Assembly: GCA_018713055.1 (NCBI GenBank)
Contig: DVFW01000014.1
Coordinates: 1-64,000 of the forward strand
From: Scatavimonas merdigallinarum
GTDB lineage: Bacteria; Bacillota; Clostridia; Oscillospirales; Acutalibacteraceae
DNA: 64,000 nt
Reading direction: 5' to 3'
This document shows positions 41,889 to 51,183 of the stretch, piece after piece. The notes beneath the pieces are model-generated. The model did no database searches and had not been told where the DNA came from. It saw nothing but the letters and a program-made list of their open reading frames with translations. The position numbers and the translations under genes are program-made. Within the stretch, counting starts at the first letter, position 1. Each line of letters begins with the position of its first letter.

Positions 41889-43307
41889 ATGAAGCGGTAT
41901 AGAGGCCTTTCCGCCTTTTTGATTGTGGCGCTCCTTTTGTGGGTTATGCCTTTTTCAGCCGGTGCAGCTGGAGAATTTGAAGTAGAGAACGGCGTACTTA
42001 TAAAATATAACGGAACCGGGCAGGCGGTGACGATTCCCTCTGGCGTATATTCTATTGGAGATGGAGCCTTTGCGGGAAATACACGGATAAAAAGCGTTAC
42101 AATTCCTGACTATGTGTATTATATTGGCAACAATGCCTTCAATGGTTGTAACAATTTGCAAACGGTAGATTACGCAGACAGTATTGTTTCGGTGGGCGCG
42201 CATGCGTTTGAAGATACAGCCTGGCTTGCCTCCCAAAGCGATCCATATGTTTGTATCAACACGGTTTTAATTGCCTATAACAGTACAGAAAAGGCGGCTT
42301 CTGTACCGCAGGGCGTTGTTTCCATTGCCGCCTATGCGTTTGCAAATCATCTGGATGTTACATCGGTCACACTCCCGGACAGCGTGCTGGAAATAGGAGA
42401 GGGCGCTTTTTTTGACTGCCAGAACCTTGCGTCTGTTTCCATACCGCAGACGGTCCAGTCAATTGGTCCACTTGCTTTTGAAAACACAAAATGGCTTGCC
42501 GGCTACAAGGAAGATTTTGTTGTGCAGGGCGATGGTATTTTAATAAAATATAATGGGAATTCTGCAAATGCAGCAATCCCTGACAACGTCCGGCAGATTG
42601 CAGCAGGTGCTTTTTACCAAAATAAGACAGTTCAGTCTATAACAATACCGCAGAGCGTATTTAGTATAGGGATGCGGGCGTTTTCAGGCTGCAGCAAACT
42701 TGCAAAACTTGCATTGCCTGCAAGCGTGTTTTTTATTGATGACCAGGCTTTTGCAGACTGTACAGCTTTGACTGCGGTACGGATCCCCAAAACGGTAGCT
42801 TATTTGGGAAGTGGAGCATTTTCAGGCTGTACGGCGCTTACCACCGCCACGATAGACGGCGGGTTTCATACCTTGTCCAGTAAAACGTTTTCAGGCTGCA
42901 CGGCGCTTGAGAATGTAACGGTGGGGATCGCTGTGACAAATATACAAAGCCAGGCGTTTTCAGGCTGCACAGGGCTTAAGCAGATCAAACTGCTGGATAC
43001 TGTTGCGGAAATAGCGTTGGATGCGTTTATAAATTGTCCGCAGCTTTCTATTTCAGGCTATCGTTTAAGTTATGCCTATACGTATGCAAGATCCTGTAAT
43101 ATTGCTTTCCAGGCGCTCAGTGAAAAGGCCGGCGATGTAAACGGCGACGGAAGCGTGTTGCTTACAGACGTGCTGGAAATACAGAAATATTTATCGGCTG
43201 TATCTCAACTGACGCCATTCCAGTTAAAAATTGCCGACTATGACGGAAACGACAGCGTAAACACCAGTGATGTATTGGCAATACAAAGGGCGATTGCCAG
43301 GTTGTAA
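41889..43307 (+). CDS. Secreted BspA-like LRR protein with dockerin
   Basis: 472 aa. Signal peptide (about 1-26, MKRYRGLSAFLIVALLLWVM then AGAAG). Residues 30-400 are LRR_5/BspA repeats with the pattern IGDGAFAGNTRIKSVTIP repeated about twelve times. The C-terminus (about 416-472) is a type I dockerin: NGDGSVLLTDVLEIQKYL and a second loop DGNDSVNTSDVLAIQRAI. It is probably exported and attached to a cohesin-bearing scaffold, for surface binding. No promoter of quality was found; TATAAT at 41740-41745 lacks a good -35. Confidence 0.88.
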   Translation: MKRYRGLSAFLIVALLLWVMPFSAGAAGEFEVENGVLIKYNGTGQAVTIPSGVYSIGDGAFAGNTRIKSVTIPDYVYYIGNNAFNGCNNLQTVDYADSIVSVGAHAFEDTAWLASQSDPYVCINTVLIAYNSTEKAASVPQGVVSIAAYAFANHLDVTSVTLPDSVLEIGEGAFFDCQNLASVSIPQTVQSIGPLAFENTKWLAGYKEDFVVQGDGILIKYNGNSANAAIPDNVRQIAAGAFYQNKTVQSITIPQSVFSIGMRAFSGCSKLAKLALPASVFFIDDQAFADCTALTAVRIPKTVAYLGSGAFSGCTALTTATIDGGFHTLSSKTFSGCTALENVTVGIAVTNIQSQAFSGCTGLKQIKLLDTVAEIALDAFINCPQLSISGYRLSYAYTYARSCNIAFQALSEKAGDVNGDGSVLLTDVLEIQKYLSAVSQLTPFQLKIADYDGNDSVNTSDVLAIQRAIARL

Positions 43308-43328
43308 TGAAAAGAAAAGGCGCACCGC

Positions 43329-43357
43329 TTGACAGCGTTATAAAACTGTGCTACGAT
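43329..43357 (+). promoter_or_regulatory. Promoter of thrS leader
   Basis: TTGACA (43329-43334), 17-bp spacer, TACGAT (43352-43357). Confidence 0.75.
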
Positions 43358-43362
43358 TATTG

Positions 43363-43600
43363 AAAATGTAAAAAGTGCTGAGAAGGAAGAAAACGGCCGT
43401 ATTTTTGCGTCAGAGAGCATGCGCCGCAGGCTGAAAGCGCAGCAGCAGAAAGGCTGTTTTTACCACCTTTGAGCGCGCGCCGGTAGCAAGGCGCGCCGTT
43501 TGACCGCGTTACAGGTTGCGTAAGGGCAGAGTATTTCTGCTGAAATTGGGTGGAACCACGGGCACAGCCTCGTCCCTTTGGGATGAGGCTGTTTTTTGTG
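43363..43600 (+). promoter_or_regulatory. T-box riboswitch (tRNA-Thr) of thrS
   Basis: T-box GGGTGGAACCACGG at 43548-43561, and Stem I elements near 43420-43470 with ACC at 43462-43464 as likely Thr specifier (same spacing before TTTGAGC as TAC in tyrS). The terminator is at 43565-43597. Confidence 0.9.
43565..43597 (+). terminator. T-box-controlled terminator of thrS
   Basis: CAGCCTCGTCCC pairs with GGGATGAGGCTG, followed by T6. Confidence 0.9.
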
Positions 43601-43631
43601 TAATAAAAAACAGGAAAGGAATGTATAAAAA

Positions 43632-45572
43632 ATGATCCAGGTAACATTGAAAAACGGCGCTGTGAAGGAGTATGAAAAAAACACTCCTGTGGCGGAAGTT
43701 GCAAAATCGTTGGGCGGCGGCCTGTTTAAAGCCGTGTGTGCCTGTAAAATAGACGGTTCTGTATGCGATTTGCGTACAGAGCTTACAAAGGATTGTACGC
43801 TGGAGCTTTTAACGTTTGAAGACGATGAAGGAAAAAAGGCCTTTTGGCATACGGCCTCCCATGTGCTGGCGCAGGCGGTTAAAAAGCTGTATCCAAGCGC
43901 CAGAATTGCAATTGGCCCGGCTGTAGACAACGGGTTTTACTATGATTTTGATGTGGAAAAGCCTTTTACACAGGAAGATTTGGAAAGCATAGAAGCGGAA
44001 ATGAAGTCTATTATAAAAAGCGGCCTTACGCTTGAAAGGTTTACGCTCGCGCCGGACGCGGCGATCAGGCTTTTGCAGGAGATGGAAGAGCCGTATAAGG
44101 TAGAGCTTGCAAACGAGCATGCACAAAAGGGCGAGCCGATCAGCTTTTATAAACAGGGGGAATTTACAGACCTGTGCGCGGGACCGCACCTGCTGACGGT
44201 AGCGCCGTTGAAGGCAATCAAGCTTACAAACTGCACGGGTGCATACTGGCGGGGCGATGCAAAAAATGCACAGCTTTGTAGGGTGTATGGAACGGCGTTC
44301 CCAAAGGCTTCCCAGCTGGAGGAGTACCTCAAAAGGGTAGAAGAGGCAAAAAGCCGCGACCATAACAAGCTGGGCCGCGAATTGGAGCTTTTTACAACAT
44401 CTGACCTGATTGGCCAGGGGCTTCCTGTTTTGCTCCCAAAGGGGGCGCGTATTATTCAGACGCTGCAACGCTTTGTGGAGGATGAGGAGCAAAAGCGCGG
44501 CTGGCTTTTGACAAAAACGCCCTATATGGCAAAAAGCGACTTGTACAAGCTTTCTGGCCATTGGGATCATTACAAGGACGGTATGTTTGTAATGGGCGAC
44601 GAGGAAAACGACAAAGAGGTTTTTGCATTGCGCCCCATGACCTGCCCGTTCCAGTATCAGGCATATTTAAACAGAGGGCGTTCGTACAGAGACCTTCCCC
44701 TGCGCTACAATGAAACGTCTACCCTGTTCCGCAATGAGGCTAGCGGAGAAATGCACGGATTAATTCGCGTACGCCAGTTTACAATTTCAGAGGGACATTT
44801 AATGTGTACGCCTGAACAGCTGGAGCAGGAATTTAAAAGCTGTCTGGAGCTTGCCATTTATATGCTGAAAACGCTGGGGCTTTATGAAGATGTTTCTTAC
44901 CGTTTCTCGCAATGGGATCCCGACGACAGGGAAAAGTTTATTGGAACGCCGGAACAATGGGACGAGGCGCAGAGCGCCATGAAAAAAATTCTGGATCATT
45001 TGGAGATTCCGTATGTGGTTGGGATTGGAGAAGCAGCTTTTTACGGGCCGAAACTTGATATCCAGATTCGGAATGTTCATGGTAAGGAAGATACGCTGAT
45101 TACATTGCAGATCGACCAGATGCTGGCAGAAAAATTTGGCATGGAATATGTGGACAAAGACGGCGTGAAGAAAAATCCTTATATTATCCACAGGACCTCT
45201 ATAGGCTGTTATGAGAGAACGCTGGCGCTGCTTATTGAAAAGTATGCAGGCGCTTTCCCAACCTGGCTTGCACCGGTGCAGGTGAAGCTATTACCGATTG
45301 CCGACAGACATATTGAAAAAATTCTGCAGGTTTGTAAAGAACTTGAAGCCTATGGCATTCGTTGTGAAGTGGACGACAGGAGTGAAAAAATCGGTTATAA
45401 AATCCGTGAGGCACAGCTTGAAAAAGTACCTTATATGCTTTTGCTCGGTGACAAAGATATAGAAAACGGCACAGTTTCAATCCGCTCCAGAAAAAATGGC
45501 GATCTGGGCGCGTGTACGCTTGCTGATTTTATTAAGAGCATTACAGAGGAAATCGCTGCAAAAGCGCGATAA
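43632..45572 (+). CDS. thrS: Threonyl-tRNA synthetase
   Basis: 646 aa. The N-terminal TGS domain (1-60, MIQVTLKNGAVKEYEK) is followed by the editing domain (HTASHVLAQAVKKLYP and CAGPHL zinc/editing residues), the class II catalytic core (RPMTCPFQYQ, YNETSTLFRNEASGEMHGLIRVRQF) and the C-terminal anticodon-binding domain. Full length for the enzyme. It charges tRNA-Thr and is T-box controlled. It ends 41 nt before the DUF4358 gene. Confidence 0.97.
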   Translation: MIQVTLKNGAVKEYEKNTPVAEVAKSLGGGLFKAVCACKIDGSVCDLRTELTKDCTLELLTFEDDEGKKAFWHTASHVLAQAVKKLYPSARIAIGPAVDNGFYYDFDVEKPFTQEDLESIEAEMKSIIKSGLTLERFTLAPDAAIRLLQEMEEPYKVELANEHAQKGEPISFYKQGEFTDLCAGPHLLTVAPLKAIKLTNCTGAYWRGDAKNAQLCRVYGTAFPKASQLEEYLKRVEEAKSRDHNKLGRELELFTTSDLIGQGLPVLLPKGARIIQTLQRFVEDEEQKRGWLLTKTPYMAKSDLYKLSGHWDHYKDGMFVMGDEENDKEVFALRPMTCPFQYQAYLNRGRSYRDLPLRYNETSTLFRNEASGEMHGLIRVRQFTISEGHLMCTPEQLEQEFKSCLELAIYMLKTLGLYEDVSYRFSQWDPDDREKFIGTPEQWDEAQSAMKKILDHLEIPYVVGIGEAAFYGPKLDIQIRNVHGKEDTLITLQIDQMLAEKFGMEYVDKDGVKKNPYIIHRTSIGCYERTLALLIEKYAGAFPTWLAPVQVKLLPIADRHIEKILQVCKELEAYGIRCEVDDRSEKIGYKIREAQLEKVPYMLLLGDKDIENGTVSIRSRKNGDLGACTLADFIKSITEEIAAKAR

Positions 45573-45612
45573 AACAGAGAAGCATTTTGCAGCTGCAAAA
45601 GAGGTGGAATAT

Positions 45613-46146
45613 ATGGCGCCGTATAAAAAGAGAGTCATATGGACGGTAACCGCTTTGGCGGTCATTATTATTGGAGCAGTGGTCTTGTCTGTTTTTTCAA
45701 TCCAGTGGATGGGAAAGCAAAACGTGCAGAGTGCGGAAGCAGACACTGCCAGCGACTGGCTTTCTACCGATACAATAACTGCCGGTGTGATCAAGCACAT
45801 GGGATATGAGAATCTTTCTAAAACAGAGGAAAATCAGATTTCCAGGCATTTTGTTTTTCCGGAGGGGCTTGTAAACGGCAGCACGGTCTATGTTTCCAAT
45901 TCACCGGAATCTGCATTTGAAATCGCCTGTTTTGAAGTAGCAGACGTTAATTATATGCCGCAGCTTGACACAGTAATTGCTGACCATATGGTCCAGCGTG
46001 CGTCCGGCTTTAAAAACAGCCCGCAGGAATATGCGCTCTTACAGGAATATACGGTAGCGCACAGCGGAGTGTATGCATTTGTGGCGGTGGCAGACGATGC
46101 AGAAGCGGCCGCCACAGTATTTAAATCCATTGTAGAGCAGGGATAA
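45613..46146 (+). CDS. DUF4358-type membrane-anchored protein
   Basis: 177 aa with one N-terminal membrane segment (about residues 8-29, VIWTVTALAVIIIGAVVLSVF) and an extracellular domain rich in Ala and acidic residues, ending EAAATVFKSIVEQG, the pattern of DUF4358. Function unknown. The frame is open from 45496 within thrS, but ATG 45613 has AGAGGTGG at 45599-45606. A strong terminator follows at 46213-46257. Confidence 0.75.
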   Translation: MAPYKKRVIWTVTALAVIIIGAVVLSVFSIQWMGKQNVQSAEADTASDWLSTDTITAGVIKHMGYENLSKTEENQISRHFVFPEGLVNGSTVYVSNSPESAFEIACFEVADVNYMPQLDTVIADHMVQRASGFKNSPQEYALLQEYTVAHSGVYAFVAVADDAEAAATVFKSIVEQG

Positions 46147-46212
46147 GGACGGCCAGAGCCGAGCGCTTGGTATTGTGTTTTTCCGGTTGCACAGCGACCT
46201 GAAAGAGAATAT

Positions 46213-46257
46213 AAAAAAAGGACTTTGCAGAAATATTTGCTGCAAAGTCCTTTTTTT
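46213..46257. terminator. Bidirectional terminator DUF4358/metK
   Basis: A7GGACTTTGCAG pairs with CTGCAAAGTCCT7, a long perfect stem between convergent genes. Confidence 0.9.
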
Positions 46258-46259
46258 CA

Positions 46260-47447
46260 TTAAAGCGCTGGTAGCTGTTGTTGCAGCGCCTTTACTTGGT
46301 CAAGCTTTTCCCAGGCTACACCAAGTTCTTCTCTGCCCATATGACCATAAGCCGCAAGCGGCCGGTATTTGGTGCCGCGCAGGCGCAGGCGGTCAATAAT
46401 AGCGGCGGGACGCAGGTCAAAGACCTGCTTGACTGCGCCGGCAAGCTGTGCGTTTGTATAAGCAGAAGTGCCAAAGCTCTCTACCATAATCGAAAGGGGA
46501 TGCGCCACGCCAATTGCGTAAGCCAGCTGTACTTCGCACCTTCTTGCAAGACCGGCGCCCACAATGTTTTTTGCAATATGGCGAGCCGCGTAGGCTGCGC
46601 TGCGGTCCACTTTGGTGGGATCTTTGCCGGAAAAGCAGCCGCCGCCATGGCGTGCAAAGCCCCCGTAAGTGTCTACAATAATTTTACGGCCGGTTAGGCC
46701 GCTGTCACCCACCGGGCCGCCAACCACAAAGCGTCCTGTGGGGTTGATAAAGATTTTTGTGTCCTGATCGAGCAGATGCTCCGGAATGATGGGTTGGATT
46801 ACATACTTTAAAATATCCTCGCGGATCTGGTCCAGCGTCACGGCGCTGTCATGCTGTGTGGAAACAACGACGGCTTCCACACGGCGGATGGCGTCCCCCT
46901 CGTATTCTACTGTAACCTGCGTTTTTCCGTCAGGCCGCAAATAAGATAAAGTACCGTCTTTGCGCACTTTTGTAAGCTGTTTTGCAAGCTTATGGGAAAG
47001 GGATATGCTCATAGGCATCAGTTCCGGCGTTTCATCGCAGGCGTAACCGAACATCATACCCTGGTCGCCGGCTCCATACAGGTTATAAGCGTCCTGTTTT
47101 CCGCTTTTATGCTCCAGGCTTTGATTTACACCCATGGCAATATCGCTCGACTGTGCATCGATAGAAGTAAGCACGGCGCAGGTGTTCCCGTCAAAGCCGC
47201 AGGCAGGGTCGTCATAACCGATAGAGCAGATCACTTCTCTTGCGATAGAAGCAATGTCCACATAACAGTTGGTAGTAATTTCCCCCATAACATGCACCAT
47301 ACCGGTGGTGCACGTTACTTCGCAGGCAACATGCGCATTTGAATCCTGCTCAAGAATTGCGTCCAAAACGGCGTCGGAAATTTGGTCACAGACTTTATCG
47401 GGATGCCCTTCTGTTACAGATTCAGATGTGAAATAATGTTTTTCCAT
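46260..47447 (-). CDS. metK: S-adenosylmethionine synthetase
   Basis: 395 aa, normal length. It makes SAM from methionine and ATP. Family blocks are seen: FTSESVTEGHPDKVCDQISDAVLDA, GAGDQGMMFGYA and GGGCFSGKDPTKVDRSAAY. The frame opens at 47495, but ATG 47447 follows a GAAAGGAAGG ribosome site. It is controlled by the SAM-I riboswitch upstream, so SAM represses its own maker. Confidence 0.97.
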   Translation of the reverse strand: MEKHYFTSESVTEGHPDKVCDQISDAVLDAILEQDSNAHVACEVTCTTGMVHVMGEITTNCYVDIASIAREVICSIGYDDPACGFDGNTCAVLTSIDAQSSDIAMGVNQSLEHKSGKQDAYNLYGAGDQGMMFGYACDETPELMPMSISLSHKLAKQLTKVRKDGTLSYLRPDGKTQVTVEYEGDAIRRVEAVVVSTQHDSAVTLDQIREDILKYVIQPIIPEHLLDQDTKIFINPTGRFVVGGPVGDSGLTGRKIIVDTYGGFARHGGGCFSGKDPTKVDRSAAYAARHIAKNIVGAGLARRCEVQLAYAIGVAHPLSIMVESFGTSAYTNAQLAGAVKQVFDLRPAAIIDRLRLRGTKYRPLAAYGHMGREELGVAWEKLDQVKALQQQLPAL

Positions 47448-47497
47448 AAAAACCTTCCTTTCATTATAAAAATAAGAATAAAAAAGTATTTTCAAAT

Positions 47498-47534
47498 AAA
47501 AAACCCGCTTTCAGACAAACCAGAAAGCGGATTT
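47498..47534 (-). terminator. SAM-controlled terminator of metK
   Basis: On the minus strand AATCCGCTTTCTGG pairs with TCAGAAAGCGG-like complement and is followed by TTTTTTA; it lies between the aptamer and metK. Confidence 0.85.
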
Positions 47535-47539
47535 TAAAA

Positions 47540-47637
47540 CTCATCTTCCGGTTTCACCGCAGGATTTGGCACCTTGCAAAAACTGCAGGTTGCCGGACTT
47601 CACAGGGCCTGTCCCTCCGTCACTCTTGATAAGCAGA
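47540..47637 (-). promoter_or_regulatory. SAM-I (S-box) riboswitch
   Basis: Reading minus strand: CTTATCAAGAG, then GGAGGGAC, GGCCC, GAAG, CCGGCAACC, GGTGCCAAATCC, and GAAGATGAG. These are the invariant S-box elements in order, closing with GATGAG. It senses SAM and terminates metK transcription. Confidence 0.97.
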
Positions 47638-47737
47638 TGTTATTGAATTTATAAATAGTCTGTATATAGGTAAAGCGGACTGTTCACACAGGTTTGTGCC
47701 CAAAGCAGGCGTGCAGCTTGTGTACCGGAAGTCCCGC

Positions 47738-49291
47738 CTATTTTGCATATTCAATGGCCCGGCTTTCCCGTAGGATATTGACCTTGATCTGTCCGGGGTA
47801 TTCCAAATCGGATTCAATCTTTTGGCAAATCTCCCTGGCCAGTGGAATCATGCGCTCGTCGTTAACAACCTCGGGTTTTACCATAATACGGATTTCACGC
47901 CCGGCCTGAATGGCAAAGCAGTTTTCTACCCCGTTAAACGAAGATGCGACCTCTTCCAGCTTTTGCAAACGTTTGATATAGTTTTCCAGATTTTCACGCC
48001 GTGCACCGGGTCTTGCAGCGGAAATAGCATCCGCAGCCTGTACAATACAGGCGACGACCGTCTTGGCCTCGATATCCCCGTGATGCGCGTGGATGGCGTG
48101 AATAACGGCTTCACTTTCTTTATATTTTTTTGCAACGTCTACGCCGATTTCAATATGAGAACCCTCAATTTCATGATCGAGAGCTTTACCAATATCGTGC
48201 AGCAACCCGGCTCTTTTGGCAATAGCGGGGTCTAAACCCAGTTCACTTGCCATGATGCCTGCAAGGTAAGAAACCTCCAGCGAATGGTTCAACACGTTTT
48301 GTCCATAACTTGTACGGTAGCGCAGCCGGCCAAGCAACTTGATCAATTCGGGATGAATTCCGTTGACACCCGCCTCTATTACGGCGCGCTCGCCCTCTTT
48401 CTTGATTGTGGCTTCTACTTCTCTTCTGGCCTTCTCTACAGTTTCTTCAATTCTTGCCGGATGGATCCGCCCGTCGGATATAAGCTTTTCAAGTGCGACC
48501 CTTGCAATTTCACGCCGAACCGGCTCAAAGCTGGAAAGCGTAATTGCCTCGGGAGTGTCGTCAATAATTAAATCCACGCCGGTAAGCGTTTCAATGGTGC
48601 GTATATTTCTGCCTTCGCGGCCAATAATACGGCCCTTCATTTCGTCGTTTGGCAGTGGAACAACAGAAACCGTTGCCTCCGCCACATGGTCTGCCGCACA
48701 GCGCTGTATTGCAAGCGAAATAACATTTCTTGCTTTTTGCTCGCTTTCGTCTTTCAACTGCTGTTCATATTCTAAGATCCGTACGGCCTTTTCGTGGGTC
48801 AACTGGCTTTCCAACTCGTTTAAAAGGTAGGATTTTGCCTGTTCGGCCGTATAACCGGAAATACGCTCAAGCATTTCAAACTGACTTTTTTTAACCATTT
48901 CCGCCTCTTCAAATTTTTCATCGGCGGCTTTCAGTCGTTTTTGTACCTTTTCTTCTTTCATCTCCAGATTTTCCAGCTTTTTATCAAGCGTTTCTTCCTT
49001 GGATTGAATTCTACGTTCCTGTCTTTGTACTTCTCTTCTTCTTTCTGCCAATTCTTTTTCTGATTCGTTGCGCAACCGGTGTGTTTCGTCTTTACCTTCT
49101 AAAATAATTTCCTTTTTTCTGGCTTCCGCAGTTTTCAAAGCCTCACTTACAATCTTTTTGGCTTCTGCTTCCGCAGAGCCGATTGCCGCTTCCGCAATCT
49201 TTTTCCTGTGGTTGATGCCGGCAAAAAAAGCAGCTCCGCCACATGCGGCTGCAATTACTACGATCAGCACAATCGCCAACCATAAATCCAT
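47738..49291 (-). CDS. rny: Ribonuclease Y
   Basis: 517 aa membrane-bound endoribonuclease. N-terminal membrane segment (MDLWLAIVLIVVIAAACGG), long coiled coil (about 30-170, many Glu/Lys/Arg heptads), KH domain (VSVVPLPNDEMKGRIIGREGRN, about 200-260) and HD domain with GLLHDIGKALDHE. It initiates mRNA decay. The frame opens at 49339, but ATG 49291 is preferred because AAGGAGGTG precedes it. A promoter about 330 nt upstream (49627-49655) is strong. Confidence 0.96.
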   Translation of the reverse strand: MDLWLAIVLIVVIAAACGGAAFFAGINHRKKIAEAAIGSAEAEAKKIVSEALKTAEARKKEIILEGKDETHRLRNESEKELAERRREVQRQERRIQSKEETLDKKLENLEMKEEKVQKRLKAADEKFEEAEMVKKSQFEMLERISGYTAEQAKSYLLNELESQLTHEKAVRILEYEQQLKDESEQKARNVISLAIQRCAADHVAEATVSVVPLPNDEMKGRIIGREGRNIRTIETLTGVDLIIDDTPEAITLSSFEPVRREIARVALEKLISDGRIHPARIEETVEKARREVEATIKKEGERAVIEAGVNGIHPELIKLLGRLRYRTSYGQNVLNHSLEVSYLAGIMASELGLDPAIAKRAGLLHDIGKALDHEIEGSHIEIGVDVAKKYKESEAVIHAIHAHHGDIEAKTVVACIVQAADAISAARPGARRENLENYIKRLQKLEEVASSFNGVENCFAIQAGREIRIMVKPEVVNDERMIPLAREICQKIESDLEYPGQIKVNILRESRAIEYAK

Positions 49292-49626
49292 CTGAATGGG
49301 CACCTCCTTGATTTGATTTTTTTCAACGCTAAATTTCATAAAAAATTAATCAACTCAAAGAGCCGTTATTACGGATAATATTCAATTGTCTGCTTAAAAT
49401 AAACACAACAAGCCCGCGAAAGCGGGGATAAACAGTCTCTTATATACACGCCGCAGGGCGCGCACCTGTTACAATTTCATTGATTTATCTATTTTATAAC
49501 GGCCCCGTATACGAGTCCAATTAATAAAGCGACCGGCAGCATGGAAAGCCGCTTGCCCCTTGCGGTATTTGCGTACAGTCTTAACCGCCGGAAGCGGTGG
49601 AAAAAACCATACAAATATCCTTATCT

Positions 49627-49655
49627 ATTCTATCTTCCGACAGAGTAAAAGTCAA
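49627..49655 (-). promoter_or_regulatory. Promoter of rny, distant
   Basis: On the minus strand TTGACT (49655-49650), 17-bp spacer, TAGAAT (49632-49627). RNA would begin near 49620, leaving about 330 nt of leader before ATG 49291. Confidence 0.65.
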
Positions 49656-49819
49656 GAATTATTTGTATCTTTTGTATATGCGGCCGGGCCGGGCAGACAA
49701 AAACGCGCGGCGGTCTGACTATATAATATGGAAAAAGCGGCAACGGCCTGCAAAACGGCAGAGTTTTTTTGAAATGGAAAAATTTATTAAAAATTTTTGT
49801 TAAAATTTTATCAACAGGC

Positions 49820-49848
49820 TTGTATTATTGCGAAAAATGCTTTATTAT
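49820..49848 (+). promoter_or_regulatory. Promoter of gap
   Basis: TTGTAT (49820-49825), 17-bp spacer, TATTAT (49843-49848), 45 nt before the start codon. Confidence 0.6.
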
Positions 49849-49892
49849 ATGAAGTGCTAATTGAATAGTTTAAAAATTCAGGAGGTAGTATT

Positions 49893-50897
49893 ATGTCAGT
49901 AAAAGTGGCGATTAACGGTTTTGGGCGCATTGGCCGCCTTGCTTTCAGGCAGATGTTTGGTGCAGAAGGGTACGAGGTCGTGGCAATTAATGACCTTACC
50001 GACGCAAAAATGCTTGCGCATCTTTTAAAGTACGATTCTGCACAGGGGCGCTACGATAAGCCGGTGGAAGCAAAAGAAAATTCCATTGTAGTAGACGGCA
50101 AGGAAATTACCATTTACGCAAAAGCGAATGCAGCGGAGCTTCCGTGGGGCGAACTGGGCATTGACGTTGTTCTGGAGTGCACAGGTTTTTATTGCTCAAA
50201 GGCGAAAAGTCAGGCGCATATTGATGCAGGCGCTAAAAAGGTTGTTATCTCTGCGCCCGCGGGCAATGATCTTCCCACAATTGTTTACAGTGTAAACGAA
50301 AAGACGCTGACCAAGGAAGATACGATTATTTCCGCAGCTTCCTGTACGACGAACTGTTTGGCCCCCATGGCAAATGCCTTGAACAAGCTTGCTCCAATCA
50401 AGAGTGGTATTATGAGTACGATCCACGCCTATACGGGTGATCAAATGGTTTTGGATGGACCGCACAGAAAAGGCGACCTCAGAAGAGCCCGTGCAGCTGC
50501 TGTGAATATCGTGCCGAACTCCACAGGTGCTGCAAAGGCGATTGGTCTGGTTATTCCTGAACTTAATGGTAAGCTGATCGGCAGCGCACAGCGTGTTCCC
50601 GTTCCAACAGGCTCTACAACCATTCTTACAGCAATTGTAGAAGGTTCTGTAACGGTTGATCAGGTTAATGCAGCCATGAAGGCCGCCGCGTCTGATTCTT
50701 ATGGATATAATGAAGATCCAATCGTTTCTTCTGATATTATAGGAATTACCTATGGTTCTCTCTTTGATGCAACGCAGACGATGGTTATCAATCTGGACAA
50801 CGGTACAAGCGAGGTACAGGTAGTTTCCTGGTATGATAATGAAAACAGCTACACAAGCCAGATGGTAAGGACCATTAAGTATTTTGCAGAGCTGTAA
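49893..50897 (+). CDS. gap: Glyceraldehyde-3-phosphate dehydrogenase
   Basis: 334 aa, normal type I length. NAD-binding GFGRIGRLAFR (residues 9-20), catalytic Cys151 in SCTTNCLAP, and the phosphate-binding and C-terminal blocks (WYDNENSYTSQMVRTI) are visible. It oxidises glyceraldehyde-3-phosphate in glycolysis. AGGAGG at 49880-49885 gives a strong ribosome site. Followed by a terminator; it is a single-gene unit. Confidence 0.98.
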   Translation: MSVKVAINGFGRIGRLAFRQMFGAEGYEVVAINDLTDAKMLAHLLKYDSAQGRYDKPVEAKENSIVVDGKEITIYAKANAAELPWGELGIDVVLECTGFYCSKAKSQAHIDAGAKKVVISAPAGNDLPTIVYSVNEKTLTKEDTIISAASCTTNCLAPMANALNKLAPIKSGIMSTIHAYTGDQMVLDGPHRKGDLRRARAAAVNIVPNSTGAAKAIGLVIPELNGKLIGSAQRVPVPTGSTTILTAIVEGSVTVDQVNAAMKAAASDSYGYNEDPIVSSDIIGITYGSLFDATQTMVINLDNGTSEVQVVSWYDNENSYTSQMVRTIKYFAEL

Positions 50898-50917
50898 TAA
50901 AGGCTTAAAAATTTTAT

Positions 50918-50948
50918 AACAGGGCGGGGGTTCCCGCCTTGTTTTTTT
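50918..50948 (+). terminator. Terminator of gap
   Basis: AACAGGGCGGG pairs with CCCGCCTTGTT, followed by T7. Confidence 0.9.
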
Positions 50949-51136
50949 ATGCGCAGGTATTCTGTGAAACAGAGCAAAATATGCCGGTGTTGTATTCTAA
51001 ACCAGTGAGACCGCCATCTGAAAAACAAGTGGCTTTATATACAGACAGGTGCCTTAAAAGGCGGCAAAACCGGCGCCGTTTTTTTGTATTATAAAAAACT
51101 ACCGAAAAACAGGGAGAAAATAAGTGAAATTTTTTA

Positions 51137-51165
51137 TTGCTTTTTTCTGCTTTTTCCATTAAAAT
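51137..51165 (+). promoter_or_regulatory. Promoter of ANTAR gene
   Basis: TTGCTT (51137-51142), 17-bp spacer, TAAAAT (51160-51165). RNA would begin near 51172, after the upstream in-frame ATG 51169, which supports GTG 51184 as start. Confidence 0.55.
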
Positions 51166-51183
51166 ATTATGTTGGTGATACTT

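Larger units (their letters stand above)
49340..49892. other. Divergent intergenic region between rny and gap
   Basis: About 550 bp. It holds the rny promoter (49627-49655, minus), a long rny leader with a CCCGC-GAAA-GCGGG hairpin at 49413-49426, and the gap promoter (49820-49848). A 41-codon frame on the minus strand (about 49620 to 49500) has no ribosome site and was not called. Confidence 0.6.

Noticed and set aside
43809..44570. 253-codon minus-strand frame opposite thrS
   Set aside because: Shadow of thrS, which is complete and conserved here.
49500..49620. 41-codon minus-strand frame in the rny leader
   Set aside because: No ribosome site and would begin almost at the RNA start; not convincing.
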